DNA of 64,000 nt from Duncaniella dubosii (GTDB taxonomy: Bacteria > Bacteroidota > Bacteroidia > Bacteroidales > Muribaculaceae): NCBI RefSeq assembly GCF_004803915.1, contig NZ_CP039396.1, positions 2,666,001-2,730,000 on the forward strand, written 5' to 3'. Of this stretch, positions 20,500 through 29,951 are shown one piece after another. The position numbers and the translations under genes are program-made. A model generated the notes under the pieces. The model did not search any database. It had not been told where the DNA came from and saw nothing but the letters and a program-made list of their open reading frames with translations. Position 1 is the stretch's first letter. Every line of letters begins with the position of its first letter.

Positions 20500-21744
20500 A
20501 TGTCACTTGCCATATTCATAGCCAATCGTCTCTCGCTGCGTTCTCCTTCAGGGAAAATGCAGTCGGGCATAGTAATTGCCGTCTCGGGTATAGCTCTCTC
20601 GGTGGTGGTGATGCTTATATCCATTGCTGTCATGATGGGTTTCAAAGAAGAGATCCGTCAGAAAATAATGGGATTCGACGCTCAATTGTCGATTTCGGTC
20701 TATAGTCCTGATGACAGCAAAGTGCCGCTCGTCGACATCAACGATGTCAGGCCAGTGCTTGAAATGTTGCCTGAAAAAGCGACGACGGTGCTTGCCATAC
20801 GGCAGCCTGTGATATTGAAGACTCCGGCAGACTTTACCGGGGCGATAGTCAAGGGCATCAGTCGTGATTATGACTGGGAATTCATCCGGCAGAATCTCAT
20901 CGAAGGGGAAATCCCGGATTTCAAGGCCGATTCGACGCTCTACCATGTTATCATATCACGGAATCTCGCGCGGGATTTATCAGTTGGACTTGGCGAGAAA
21001 ATAGACGCTTTTTTTCTTGGCGGCGACAGCTACAGGACGCGAAGACTGAAAGTCGCGGCTATATATGACACGCATTTCAGCGAGTATGACGACAATTATA
21101 TTTTCTCCACGCTGCCTATGCTCTCCGCGCTTGCAGGTGTAGGGGAGAATCTTGGAACACAAATCGAAATCTACGGGCTTGGAAGCGACAAGGAGATAGC
21201 CGAGTGTGCCGAGCAACTTTCCGCCGGTCTGCTTGAGAAGCTGTATACAGGACGTACGCCTACGTTCTATACGGTGACAGATGTCCATACTTCGGCTGCA
21301 TTATATTTCAACTGGCTTGCATTGCTTGACACTAATGTGATAGTGATATTGACACTGATGTCACTGCTGACGTGTCTGACGCTTGTGTCGTCTCTCTACA
21401 TATTAATATTGCGGCGTGTAAACATGATAGGTATACTGAAGGCTTTAGGAGCGCCAGACTCTCTTATACGGCGGTCGTTTGTCTATCTGACCATGCGTAT
21501 TCTTGTCGCGGGGCTTGTAATCGGTAATCTTATTGGCGTATGCGTGATTCTTGTTCAGGATGCAACCGGCGTGATACCTCTGAATCCGGAGGCTTATTAT
21601 CTTGACCATGTGCCTATGCTGTTGTCTGTTCCGGCATTGATTGTACTCAACCTGTCGGTCATTGTCGTTGCGGCTCTCGTGCTGATACTTCCGTCGGCCA
21701 TAATAACGACCATACCTCCGTCAAAAGTCATAAAATATGATTAA
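20500..21744 (+). CDS. LolC/LolE-like ABC transporter permease
   Basis: Membrane subunit of the FtsX/LolC family. One helix near residues 25-48 precedes a large periplasmic domain, followed by three C-terminal helices; the block LYILILRRVNMIGILKALGA is typical of LolC/LolE lipoprotein-release permeases, which deliver lipoproteins to the outer membrane with the LolD ATPase. No lolD gene is adjacent. ATG at 20500 is preferred over TTG at 20488 on promoter grounds. The product is about 414 residues, the usual length. Confidence 0.85.
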   Translation: MSLAIFIANRLSLRSPSGKMQSGIVIAVSGIALSVVVMLISIAVMMGFKEEIRQKIMGFDAQLSISVYSPDDSKVPLVDINDVRPVLEMLPEKATTVLAIRQPVILKTPADFTGAIVKGISRDYDWEFIRQNLIEGEIPDFKADSTLYHVIISRNLARDLSVGLGEKIDAFFLGGDSYRTRRLKVAAIYDTHFSEYDDNYIFSTLPMLSALAGVGENLGTQIEIYGLGSDKEIAECAEQLSAGLLEKLYTGRTPTFYTVTDVHTSAALYFNWLALLDTNVIVILTLMSLLTCLTLVSSLYILILRRVNMIGILKALGAPDSLIRRSFVYLTMRILVAGLVIGNLIGVCVILVQDATGVIPLNPEAYYLDHVPMLLSVPALIVLNLSVIVVAALVLILPSAIITTIPPSKVIKYD

Positions 21745-21810
21745 ACTGACTGTAGGTCGACTTTTCCAGCGCAAAACAAGCATAATTTTGCTAAAAGAAG
21801 GACAAAAAGG

Positions 21811-21841
21811 TTGGCATTGGATAAAAATTTTTATATCTTTG
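21811..21841 (+). promoter_or_regulatory. Promoter of ppdK
   Basis: TTGG at 21811-21814 and TATCTTTG at 21834-21841, with 20 bp between TTG and the -7 box, are near-perfect consensus. The predicted leader is about 140 nt, long enough for regulation, but no known riboswitch was recognised in it. Confidence 0.75.
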
Positions 21842-21990
21842 CATAAAGTTGCAGCCTTAACCATGCCCCCATCTGTGCGCGCTTTTTGCACGAATAGGGC
21901 GGCAGACTCTCATCCTCTAACAAACCTCCTTGACAGGAACTATGATTTAATCTTAAAACGTAATTCAAATTATCAATATCTAATTACAGA

Positions 21991-24705
21991 ATGAAAAGAG
22001 TTTATACTTTCGGAGATGGCAAAGCAGAAGGCAATGCCTCAATGCGTAATCTCCTCGGTGGCAAGGGCGCTAACCTCGCTGAAATGAACCTTCTCGGCAT
22101 GCCTGTGCCTCCCGGTTTCACAATCACTACAGAGGTCTGCACCGAGTACACCCAGTATGGTCGTGACAGAGTAGTCGAAGACCTAAAGAAAGAAGTGCAG
22201 GATGCAATTGCCCATGTTGAAGAACTTACAGGCAAGAAATTCAACGATCCCGAAAATCCCCTTCTCGTATCTGTGCGCTCTGGTGCACGCGCATCAATGC
22301 CCGGTATGATGGACACTGTCCTCAACCTCGGTATGAACGACGCGACAGTTGAATCGCTCGCAACCAAGAGCGGCAATCCCCGTTTCGCATGGGACAGCTA
22401 CCGTCGTTTTGTACAGATGTATGGTGATGTCGTGCTCGGCATGAAGCCCAAGAGCAAGACTGACATTGATCCGTTCGAGGAAATTATGGATAAGGTCAAG
22501 GAAGAAAAAGGTGTCAAACTTGACACAGAACTTTCTGTAGAAGACCTCCAGAATCTTGTCAAGCTTTTCAAGGCTGCTGTAAAGGAATACACCGGTAAAG
22601 ACTTCCCCAACGACGCTTGGGAACAGCTTTGGGGTGGCATCTGCGCTGTGTTTGACAGCTGGATGAACGAACGTGCTATCATCTACCGCCGCATGAACCA
22701 GATTCCTGAAGAATGGGGTACTGCAGTCAACGTTCAGGCTATGGTTTACGGTAACATGGGTGAGAATTCAGCTACCGGTGTCGCTTTCAGCCGTGACGCA
22801 GCGACTGGCGAAAACATCTTCAACGGCGAATATCTAATCAACGCTCAGGGTGAGGATGTGGTTGCCGGTATCCGTACACCTCAGCAGATTACTATCGAAG
22901 GTTCGCGTCGCTGGGCCGCTCTTCAGGGCATCAGTGAGGACGTGCGTGCCGAGAAATATCCCTCACTTGAAGAGTCTATGCCTACCTGCGCCGCTGAGCT
23001 TATCGCTATCGCAGGCCGTCTCGAAGACTACTACAAGGATATGCAGGACATGGAATTCACCATTCAGGACGGCAAGCTCTGGATGCTCCAGACTCGTAAC
23101 GGCAAGCGCACAGGTGCTGCTATGGTGAAAATCGCTATGGATCTTCTCCGCGCCGGTGAAATTGATGAAAAGACCACCCTTATGCGCATGGAGCCGCAGA
23201 AGCTCGACGAACTTCTCCACCCCGTGTTTGACAAGGCAGCTCTCAAGCGTGCTAAAGTCGTAGCCAAGGGCCTTCCCGCATCTCCCGGTGCTGCTGCCGG
23301 CCAGATTGTATTTTCTGCTGACGAAGCTGAGGCTTGGAGTGAAAAGAAGCGTAAAGTTGTCCTTGTACGCATCGAGACCTCACCTGAGGACCTCCGCGGT
23401 ATGGCCGTTGCTCAGGGTATCCTTACCATGCGTGGCGGTATGACCTCTCACGCAGCCGTCGTTGCTCGTGGCATGGGTAAATGCTGTGTGTCAGGCGCAG
23501 GTGAAATCCGTGTCGACTACAAGGAAAAGACCGTTGAAATGGGTGGAAAAGTCTACAAGGAAGGTGACTGGATTTCACTTAACGGCTCGACAGGCGAAGT
23601 TTACGACGGTCAGGTTCCCACAACCGAGCCCGAACTTGGTGGAGACTTCGGTGCAATCATGAATCTTGCATCCAAATACACCAAGACACTCGTCCGTACA
23701 AATGCCGACTCACCTCGCGATGCAAAGCAGGCACGCCACTTCGGAGCTCAGGGTATCGGCCTTTGCCGTACAGAACACATGTTCTTCGAAGGCGACCGTA
23801 TCAAGGCTGTACGCGAAATGATTCTTGCCGCTGACGAAGAAGGTCGTCGTCACGCTCTCGCCAAACTCCTCCCCATGCAGCGTGGTGACTTCGAAGGCAT
23901 CTTCGAGGCTATGGACGGCTACGGTGTGACTATCCGTCTCCTTGATCCCCCTCTGCACGAATTTGTACCCCATCAGACTGCGACCCAGAAGGTAATGGCC
24001 GAAGAAATGGGCATCACCCTTGAAGACGTAAAGGCAAAGGTTGACTCACTCGAAGAATTCAACCCGATGCTCGGTCACCGTGGTTGCCGTCTCGGTATCA
24101 CATATCCGGAAATCACCGAAATGCAGACCCGTGCTATTATTGAAGCTGCTCTTGCAGTGAAAGCTCGTGGTATCGACGTTCATCCTGAAATCATGATTCC
24201 TCTCGTTGGATCACTCAAGGAAATCCAGAATCAGGCTGACGTAATCAATATTACCGCTGCCAAGGTATTTGAGGAAGCTGGATGCAGCGTTCCTTACAAG
24301 GTAGGAACCATGATTGAAGTACCTCGTGCAGCCCTCGTTGCAAATCAGATTGCAGAGGTTGCCGACTTCTTCTCGTTCGGAACAAACGACCTTACTCAGA
24401 TGACCTTCGGATTCTCACGCGACGACGCTCCCAAGTTCCTCAAGTTCTACAAGGAACACGGCATCATCAAGACCGATCCGTTCGAAGTGCTCGATCAGGA
24501 AGGTGTTGGCCAGCTCGTCAAGATGGGTGTTGAAAAAGGCCGTGCGACCAAGCCCGAGCTCAAGGTCGGCATCTGCGGTGAGCATGGTGGCGAACCCTCA
24601 TCTGTCAAGTTCTGCGCACGCCTCGGCATGAACTATGTATCATGTTCACCCTATCGCGTGCCCATCGCCCGCGTAGCAGCGGCCCAGGCAGCTATCGAAG
24701 ACTAA
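21991..24705 (+). CDS. ppdK: Pyruvate, phosphate dikinase
   Basis: Interconverts pyruvate, ATP and phosphate with phosphoenolpyruvate, AMP and pyrophosphate; central to carbon flow at the PEP node in Bacteroidota. The N-terminal ATP-grasp domain starts with GGKGANLAEM and contains VRSGARASMPGMMDT. The phosphohistidine swivel domain has GGMTSHAAVVARGMGK, and the C-terminal TIM barrel has CRTEHMFF, GTMIEVPRAALVA and GICGEHGGEP. At 904 residues it is full length. Its codon choice looks strongly biased, fitting high expression from a consensus promoter. Confidence 0.98.
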   Translation: MKRVYTFGDGKAEGNASMRNLLGGKGANLAEMNLLGMPVPPGFTITTEVCTEYTQYGRDRVVEDLKKEVQDAIAHVEELTGKKFNDPENPLLVSVRSGARASMPGMMDTVLNLGMNDATVESLATKSGNPRFAWDSYRRFVQMYGDVVLGMKPKSKTDIDPFEEIMDKVKEEKGVKLDTELSVEDLQNLVKLFKAAVKEYTGKDFPNDAWEQLWGGICAVFDSWMNERAIIYRRMNQIPEEWGTAVNVQAMVYGNMGENSATGVAFSRDAATGENIFNGEYLINAQGEDVVAGIRTPQQITIEGSRRWAALQGISEDVRAEKYPSLEESMPTCAAELIAIAGRLEDYYKDMQDMEFTIQDGKLWMLQTRNGKRTGAAMVKIAMDLLRAGEIDEKTTLMRMEPQKLDELLHPVFDKAALKRAKVVAKGLPASPGAAAGQIVFSADEAEAWSEKKRKVVLVRIETSPEDLRGMAVAQGILTMRGGMTSHAAVVARGMGKCCVSGAGEIRVDYKEKTVEMGGKVYKEGDWISLNGSTGEVYDGQVPTTEPELGGDFGAIMNLASKYTKTLVRTNADSPRDAKQARHFGAQGIGLCRTEHMFFEGDRIKAVREMILAADEEGRRHALAKLLPMQRGDFEGIFEAMDGYGVTIRLLDPPLHEFVPHQTATQKVMAEEMGITLEDVKAKVDSLEEFNPMLGHRGCRLGITYPEITEMQTRAIIEAALAVKARGIDVHPEIMIPLVGSLKEIQNQADVINITAAKVFEEAGCSVPYKVGTMIEVPRAALVANQIAEVADFFSFGTNDLTQMTFGFSRDDAPKFLKFYKEHGIIKTDPFEVLDQEGVGQLVKMGVEKGRATKPELKVGICGEHGGEPSSVKFCARLGMNYVSCSPYRVPIARVAAAQAAIED

Positions 24706-24729
24706 GGTTAAGATACTGACAATCGCTAA

Positions 24730-24780
24730 GATAGGCGATAACTCACTGTAAAAACGTGGGTTATCGCCTATCGTATTTTT
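24730..24780 (+). terminator. Terminator of ppdK
   Basis: Arms at 24730-24745 and 24756-24772 (GATAGGCGATAACTCAC against GTGGGTTATCGCCTATC, one G-T pair) are followed by GTATTTTT. This marks the end of the core block; mobile-element sequence begins after it. Confidence 0.88.
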
Positions 24781-24796
24781 AAGACGCTTTCAAGGT

Positions 24797-24894
24797 CTGC
24801 ACGATAATCGTGCAGAATGTGGAGGAAATGCTTACAAAATCCGATGCAAATTTCAGTAGGTGCGCTTACAAAGAGTTTACAAAATGTTTACAAA
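24797..24894. repeat. Palindrome and phased direct repeats upstream of the first recombinase
   Basis: A 19-bp perfect palindrome CTGCACGATAATCGTGCAG lies at 24797-24815. It is followed by four copies of TTACAAA starting at 24832, 24866, 24877 and 24888; the last three are 11 bp apart, one helical turn. The position, next to an integrase gene and after a core-gene terminator, suits an attachment site with arm-type sites or an operator. The function is inferred from position. Confidence 0.4.
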
Positions 24895-24920
24895 GATTTC
24901 TTTATAATATTCAAATATTT

Positions 24921-26261
24921 ATGGCAATATTCAAAGCAATCGTAAGAACCAAACGTAAGGATGGATTCTATCAGGTGTATATCCGGTGTGTACATAACCG
25001 GAAACCGGGATATATCAAAACCGACAAACTTGTTACCGATAAGCAGCTTGATAGGAATGGCGACATCGATGACCCTTTCGTGAATGAGTATTGCGCACGG
25101 CGCATATTGGAGTTTACCCAACGTCTAAACCGGAAGGAGATCGGGAAGTGGACGGTAAAGCAGGTTGTTGACTTCCTCGCCATGGAGGACGAGGACTTAT
25201 GTTTTTCGGATTATGCACGACTCCACATTGACCGCATGAGAGACCGGGGGCAGGTCAGGAATGCTCGTAACTATGAGTTGGCACTACAACATCTGGAACG
25301 ATATGCAGGTACGACAAGGGTCATGTTTGCTCAACTGATCTCCACATGGGTCAACAACTGGATCAAGGATCTTGAAATGACAGCAAGGGCAAAGGAAATG
25401 TATCCGGTCTGTATGCGTCAGGTTTTCCGTGAGGCGGTGAAAGAACACAACGATTATGACAACAACGTCGTCAGGATAAAGACCAATCCGTGGCCGAAGG
25501 TCAAGATACCACAGGCAGACCGAGCAGAAAAGAGAGCCATAAGCGCGGAAGAGTGCCGACGGTTCTTTAGTGTGGCTCTTCCTGAATCTTTGTCGTCGCG
25601 TCCGAAGGGTGAACTCGGCAGAGACGTTGCCATGTTGGTGTTGTGTCTCGCCGGTATCAACACGGTTGATCTCTTCAACCTGAAGAAATCGGATTACCGG
25701 CATGGGGTCATAGCGTATAAGCGTGCCAAGACGAAGAAAAGCAGAGCGGACGAAGCCTACATCGAAATGAAAGTCGAGCCTATCCTTCTACCGCTGTTCG
25801 AGAAGTACAGGGCAGACGACAAAGACCCCTATCTCTTCAACTGGCATAAACGTTATGCGGACAGTGACAGCTTTGGAGCCAACGCCAATGCCGGAATAAA
25901 GGACGTATGCAAAGCTCTGGAAATTCCGGAAGACAGACGATACTGCGTGTACACCTTCCGTCATACATGGGGAACGATTGCCCAGAATGACTGCGGCGCG
26001 TCAATATCGGAGGTTGGCTTCGCGATGAACCACAGCGGAGGCCATAACATCACGCGAGGATATATCAAGCCGGACTTCTCACCGGCATGGGAACTCAACG
26101 CAAAGGTTGTTGAGTTTATCTTCTTCTCCAACGCTCCAAGCAAACAGGGAGCGGCGCAAGACCTCAACCACCCAAGAACGAGGACAGACAGTTCAGGTTG
26201 TCGCCGAAGAAACTTGTTTATGCTCGTGCCTATTTCCGTGGTGAGATTCTGGCCGAGGTAA
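24921..26261 (+). pseudogene. Tyrosine recombinase (integrase), frameshifted: main part
   Basis: Site-specific recombinase of the Bacteroidota integrase type with an N-terminal Arm/SAM-like domain. ATG at 24921 is chosen because MAIFKAIVRTKRKDG matches the family start; upstream codons are unrelated. In the catalytic half, FRHTWGT supplies the box II arginine and NHSGGHNITRGYI the late histidine and nucleophile tyrosine. The box I arginine position reads LAGINTVDLF, with no arginine. After QDLNHP the frame runs into unrelated residues. Adding one C to the run at 26171-26173 restores the frame into the next fragment, about 499 residues in all. It is probably the integrase of the surrounding island. 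Confidence 0.8.
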
Positions 26262-26419
26262 CCGATATAGGATTTTCAAATGTCGATGAGGTCATGGCGA
26301 GACTGGCAACAAAATTTCCTGACACTATTCCACCGGGGTGTTCAGTCTATTTCCGCATCAAGGACGTTGACGCAGATATTGAGGTTGTGTATGAACGCAC
26401 GAAGGGCAAAGGCTTTTAA
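26198..26419 (+). pseudogene. Integrase C-terminal fragment
   Basis: Continuation of the upstream recombinase in the next frame; the true frame resumes near 26174 as KNEDRQFRLSPKKLVYARAY. The fragment runs to VVYERTKGKGF. It is a C-terminal extension beyond the catalytic tyrosine. A single C restored at 26171-26173 links it to the main part. Confidence 0.7.
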
Positions 26420-26447
26420 TTTCCATTTTTCATCTAAGAATTTCCAG

Positions 26448-26485
26448 AACCGGCTTAGAAATTTCTCTGAGTCGGTTATTATTTT
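26448..26485 (+). terminator. Terminator after the first integrase
   Basis: Ten-pair stem with wobble pairs, AACCGGCTTA at 26448-26457 against TGAGTCGGTT at 26468-26477, followed by ATTATTTT. Confidence 0.55.
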
Positions 26486-26612
26486 CCTGTTTCTTTCCTG
26501 ATATCCATTAAAAATTTCCCAAATCAACATAAAAATTTCCTTTCCCGAAGTTTTTATTGCCGCCGATATCGGAGCGCGGAGCGCGATAATCTTTATCTAC
26601 ATCCATAGAAAA

Positions 26613-26661
26613 TATCTTTGAATAGATATTTTCTTCCTAATCCTTATCCTAATCCTAATCC
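26613..26661 (+). promoter_or_regulatory. -7 box and hexamer tandem repeat in the leader of the multi-HTH gene
   Basis: TATCTTTG at 26613-26620 is a consensus -7 box; the -33 site is weak. The leader then contains four and a half tandem hexamers (TCCTAA, one unit TCCTTA) at 26635-26661, just before a strong ribosome-binding site (AAAGGAGG) for the ATG at 26681. Confidence 0.55.
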
Positions 26662-26680
26662 ATATAGAAAGGAGGAAAAT

Positions 26681-27559
26681 ATGGAAGTAAGAAAGATTTG
26701 TCAATGGTGCGGAAAGCCATTCATAGCTCAAAAGACAACGACTTGTTATTGTAGCCACCAGTGTTCCAATCTTGGCTACAAGAAGCGCATCCGGGAACGT
26801 AAGCGACAATTGAAACGGTCGCAAGAATTATTGCAACCTCGACAAGCTGCCGAGGGACAGGATTTCTTCTCTTTTGCCCAAGCTGCAAAGTTGATGGGCG
26901 TAACCCGGCAATACATATATAAACTGGTAAAGGAATCCAAACTTCGGGCTTCACGCATCAGTGGCAAGAAGTCGCTCATCCGCCGTGCGGACATCGAACT
27001 GATGATGAAAACCAAACCTTATGAGCGCATCATGCCCAAAGAGGATTTCGACATCACCGAGTATTACACCGCCGAAGAGATTGCCGAGAAATATAAGGTC
27101 AACGCCAAATGGGTGTGGACTTATACACGGCAGCACAAAGTCCCGAAAGTGCGCATCCGCCAGTTCAACTATTATAGCAAGAAACATATCGATGCTGCCT
27201 TTGCCAAATACGAGGTGGATTCCGACCTGACCGAGTGGTACACGCCCGAACAGATTCAGGAGAAGTACGGAATGACACGTGTCGCCATCCGTTCACAGGT
27301 CTATCGCAACAACATACCATCCAAGAAGGAGCATGGACAGATATTCTACTCCAAACTCCACTTCGACCTCTCGAAAAGTTCCGAGCAGGAGAGCAAGACG
27401 GAATACTACACCGTCAAGGAGGCGATGGAGAAATTCAAACTCTCTCGCGATTCGGTTTACGGTATTCTGCAATTCCATCAGATCAACCGTGAGAAGAACG
27501 GACGCTTTGTCAGATTCCTGAAAGTGGAATTTGACCGAGTGATGGGTGTCCAAAAATGA
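26681..27559 (+). CDS. Zinc-ribbon, multi-HTH DNA-binding protein
   Basis: A 292-residue protein of the type often encoded beside Bacteroides integrases. It begins with a possible zinc site, CQWCGKPF then CYCSHQC. It then carries about four excisionase/MerR-like helix-turn-helix units, recognisable as repeats of the kind FAQAAKLMGVTRQYIYKLV, YTAEEIAEKYKVNAKWVWTY, YTPEQIQEKYGMTRVAIRSQ and YTVKEAMEKFKLSRDSVYGI. The start at 26681 is fixed by the AAAGGAGG site and by the zinc motif. It may bind several repeats near the attachment site as an excision or regulatory factor; that is inference from architecture. Confidence 0.78.
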   Translation: MEVRKICQWCGKPFIAQKTTTCYCSHQCSNLGYKKRIRERKRQLKRSQELLQPRQAAEGQDFFSFAQAAKLMGVTRQYIYKLVKESKLRASRISGKKSLIRRADIELMMKTKPYERIMPKEDFDITEYYTAEEIAEKYKVNAKWVWTYTRQHKVPKVRIRQFNYYSKKHIDAAFAKYEVDSDLTEWYTPEQIQEKYGMTRVAIRSQVYRNNIPSKKEHGQIFYSKLHFDLSKSSEQESKTEYYTVKEAMEKFKLSRDSVYGILQFHQINREKNGRFVRFLKVEFDRVMGVQK

Positions 27560-27726
27560 ATTGGCGTATTATAACGGTACATTTTATCCGTTCGTGCCCA
27601 CCTTTTTACCCGATATTGGTGTCAGCCGTAAATTATTCCAAAATTAATCTCCGCTGAAGGTTGTCTGCATGGTTACATTACAGAGATTTGCCAGCGAATT
27701 AATAACAACCATAAAAATATAACAAC

Positions 27727-28842
27727 ATGAATGACTGTAAAACAGTAACATTAAGAACACGTCCTTTGAAGAACAGGATGCTGTCGTTCTATCTGGATTA
27801 TTATCTGGGGTATCGAGACAAGGAAACGATGAAAGTTATCCGCCATGAGTCGCTTGGTATTTATGTCTATGCCAATCCGAGAAACAAGCGAGAGTTGAAC
27901 TTCAACGAGGTAATGACCGAGAAAGCCGAAGCCATCCGTTGCCGCAGATTCGAGTCGGTTGTGAATGAACGGTATGATTTTTTCGACAAGTACAAACTCA
28001 AAGCCGATTTCTTGGAGTATTACCGCAAGCAGCTCCACAAACATGACCAGAAATGGGAGTTCGTCTATCTCCATTTCAGCAACTTCGTACATGGCAAGTG
28101 TACCTTTGAGGAGATTGACATCGACCTCTGCAACAAGTTCCGGGAGTATCTGCTCACTGCCAAGAAGCTGAGACGTAACAGTCCTATCACACGGAACTCG
28201 GCATCGGGGTATTGGTCTACTTTCAGGGGATTCCTGAAAATCCTCTACCGCAATGGGATGATAAAGACCAACGTCAATGATTTCTTGGATAAGATTGAAA
28301 CGGAGGATGTGGTCAAGGAGTATCTGTCTGTAGAAGAACTGTATAAACTGGCTGAAACACCGTGCAAGAAACCTATATTGAAAGTAGCATCGCTATTTTC
28401 GTGCATGACCAGTTTACGAATCAGTGATATTCTCGCCTTATGTTGGGAAGACATCGTGGATTACTCTGCCGGAGGGAAATGCGTACACATCGTTACGCAG
28501 AAGAACAAGGCGGAAGACATCATCCCCATCAGCGAGGAAGCCTTGGAACTAATAGGCTACAGTTCCGAAAAGAAAGGTCTGGTATTCAAGGGGCTGATGC
28601 GCAGTTGGACGCAGATACCAATGAAAGAGTGGATTCGTTCTGCCGGAATTACCAAGAATATCACATTTCACTCATACCGGAGAACATTCGCCACGTTGCA
28701 AGCTGCCGCAGGAACAGATATCCGTACCATTCAGAGCATTATGGCACACAAGAGCATTACCACCACCCAGCGGTATATCAAAGTAGTGGATGCGAACAAA
28801 CGGGAAGCCAGCAAGAAAATCACCCTGACACGGAAAGGCTGA
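27727..28842 (+). CDS. Tyrosine recombinase (site-specific integrase)
   Basis: A 371-residue tyrosine recombinase with a SAM-like core-binding domain (about residues 90-200) and an intact catalytic domain: SLRISDILAL with the box I arginine, FHSYRRTFAT with box II His/Arg, and AHKSITTTQRYIKV with the final histidine and nucleophile tyrosine. Since the upstream recombinase is frameshifted and lacks the box I arginine, this is the only apparently active one here. It is likely the integrase of the mobilizable element whose mob genes follow. Confidence 0.9.
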   Translation: MNDCKTVTLRTRPLKNRMLSFYLDYYLGYRDKETMKVIRHESLGIYVYANPRNKRELNFNEVMTEKAEAIRCRRFESVVNERYDFFDKYKLKADFLEYYRKQLHKHDQKWEFVYLHFSNFVHGKCTFEEIDIDLCNKFREYLLTAKKLRRNSPITRNSASGYWSTFRGFLKILYRNGMIKTNVNDFLDKIETEDVVKEYLSVEELYKLAETPCKKPILKVASLFSCMTSLRISDILALCWEDIVDYSAGGKCVHIVTQKNKAEDIIPISEEALELIGYSSEKKGLVFKGLMRSWTQIPMKEWIRSAGITKNITFHSYRRTFATLQAAAGTDIRTIQSIMAHKSITTTQRYIKVVDANKREASKKITLTRKG

Positions 28843-28867
28843 TAGGCGTTTTGTCCCCCGATTTTAG

Positions 28868-28909
28868 CGGTCAGAATATGATTTTTTACCTGAAATCATA
28901 TTCTGACCG
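28868..28909. repeat. Perfect 17-bp inverted repeat after the second integrase
   Basis: CGGTCAGAATATGATTT at 28868-28884 and its exact complement at 28893-28909 enclose an 8-nt loop, 25 bp after the integrase stop. It could be a terminator, though the plus-strand exit has no good T-run, or a recombinase or replication site. Confidence 0.65.
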
Positions 28910-29012
28910 TGATATTTAGTATGATACGTGGTAACTATCAATCTTTTTATTGCAACTATCTGGAATATCAATTATAAATTTAGCGTAAAATAATTCCAAA
29001 TAGTTGTAGAAC

Positions 29013-29852
29013 ATGACGAATAAAAGACTGATTAAGAAGATAAGTTTTATACTTGCACTATCCGTTATCGTTTTTGCGGCGATAGATACTTATCTGTTCC
29101 TATGCCATGACATCAATATCATGCACATAACAACTCCTGTCATCCTCGGACTGGTAGTAGCCATCATCTTGTGCGGACTCCTGCACAATTTTTTTTATAA
29201 ATGGCTGACAGAAAATCTCATCAATTTCTCTTTTGGTGAGCAAGACTCCCCTGTTGAAGAAACAGAGAAAATAACAGAATCCATTTGTATTGTCGAAACA
29301 CCGCCCATCGAGCAGCCGATTGATTTGCCTGAACAGGAGTGCACACCGGCTCTACAGTCGAATCAAGACATAGTAGATTCCGATTGCCCCAAAGATTCTC
29401 ATTTGAATAAGTATGATTCCATATTAGTGGAACTCAAAAAGAGAGAGATTGAAAGACAAGTGGAAATCATGGATGCAATTCGGGAATATGTAACCGTCAA
29501 GACCGCCCCTTATCTCTCCAAAGAGAATATTGCCACCCTCATTTCAAATATAGAGTTTATGGCTTACGATCAACCTGATTCATATAAACCGATTCGCTCC
29601 AATATAGACAATCCGCTGAGGTCGCCGGGACTTCGCCATCTGGCATGGAATGTAGGTGAACGTTTGGGAATACCATTGGCAAAAAGAGCAGCTTTTATCA
29701 AGGCATCATTTCCATACGAACTCGTAAACGCTACACATGAATATCTCAGGCTCAATTTGAGAGACCATGTTACAAGCCAGATTCCCATTGATGTACCCGA
29801 TAAAGGCGACTACCGCTTCCATTTGGATGCAGATAATGATGACTCGCAATAA
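29013..29852 (+). CDS. Membrane-anchored protein of the mobilizable element, unknown function
   Basis: I do not recognise the family. Residues 1-70 hold two hydrophobic segments (LALSVIVFAAIDTYLFL and ITTPVILGLVVAIILCGLL), then an acidic spacer of about 60 residues, then a soluble domain of about 140 residues with predicted helices. The soluble part would face the cytosol. It sits between the integrase and the excisionase-like gene of a mobilizable element, in the same direction. Confidence 0.6.
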   Translation: MTNKRLIKKISFILALSVIVFAAIDTYLFLCHDINIMHITTPVILGLVVAIILCGLLHNFFYKWLTENLINFSFGEQDSPVEETEKITESICIVETPPIEQPIDLPEQECTPALQSNQDIVDSDCPKDSHLNKYDSILVELKKREIERQVEIMDAIREYVTVKTAPYLSKENIATLISNIEFMAYDQPDSYKPIRSNIDNPLRSPGLRHLAWNVGERLGIPLAKRAAFIKASFPYELVNATHEYLRLNLRDHVTSQIPIDVPDKGDYRFHLDADNDDSQ

Positions 29853-29951
29853 AAAACGTATGCAGATGAAATAATTAATCCGGTCTGTATTGTTCTGCAA
29901 GGTTTCATTGAGTTGGTTCGCAGCATGTTAAACGATTAAAACTCTTTTAAA

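Noticed and set aside
20488..20502. TTG start for the LolC/E-like permease
   Set aside because: The TTG lies inside the -7 promoter box, so it would not be on the transcript.
21737..21994. Small protein between the permease and ppdK
   Set aside because: It spans the ppdK promoter and leader and has no protein character or ribosome-binding site.
24706..24920. tRNA gene as integration target
   Set aside because: No cloverleaf or CCA-proximal sequence in the stretch after ppdK.
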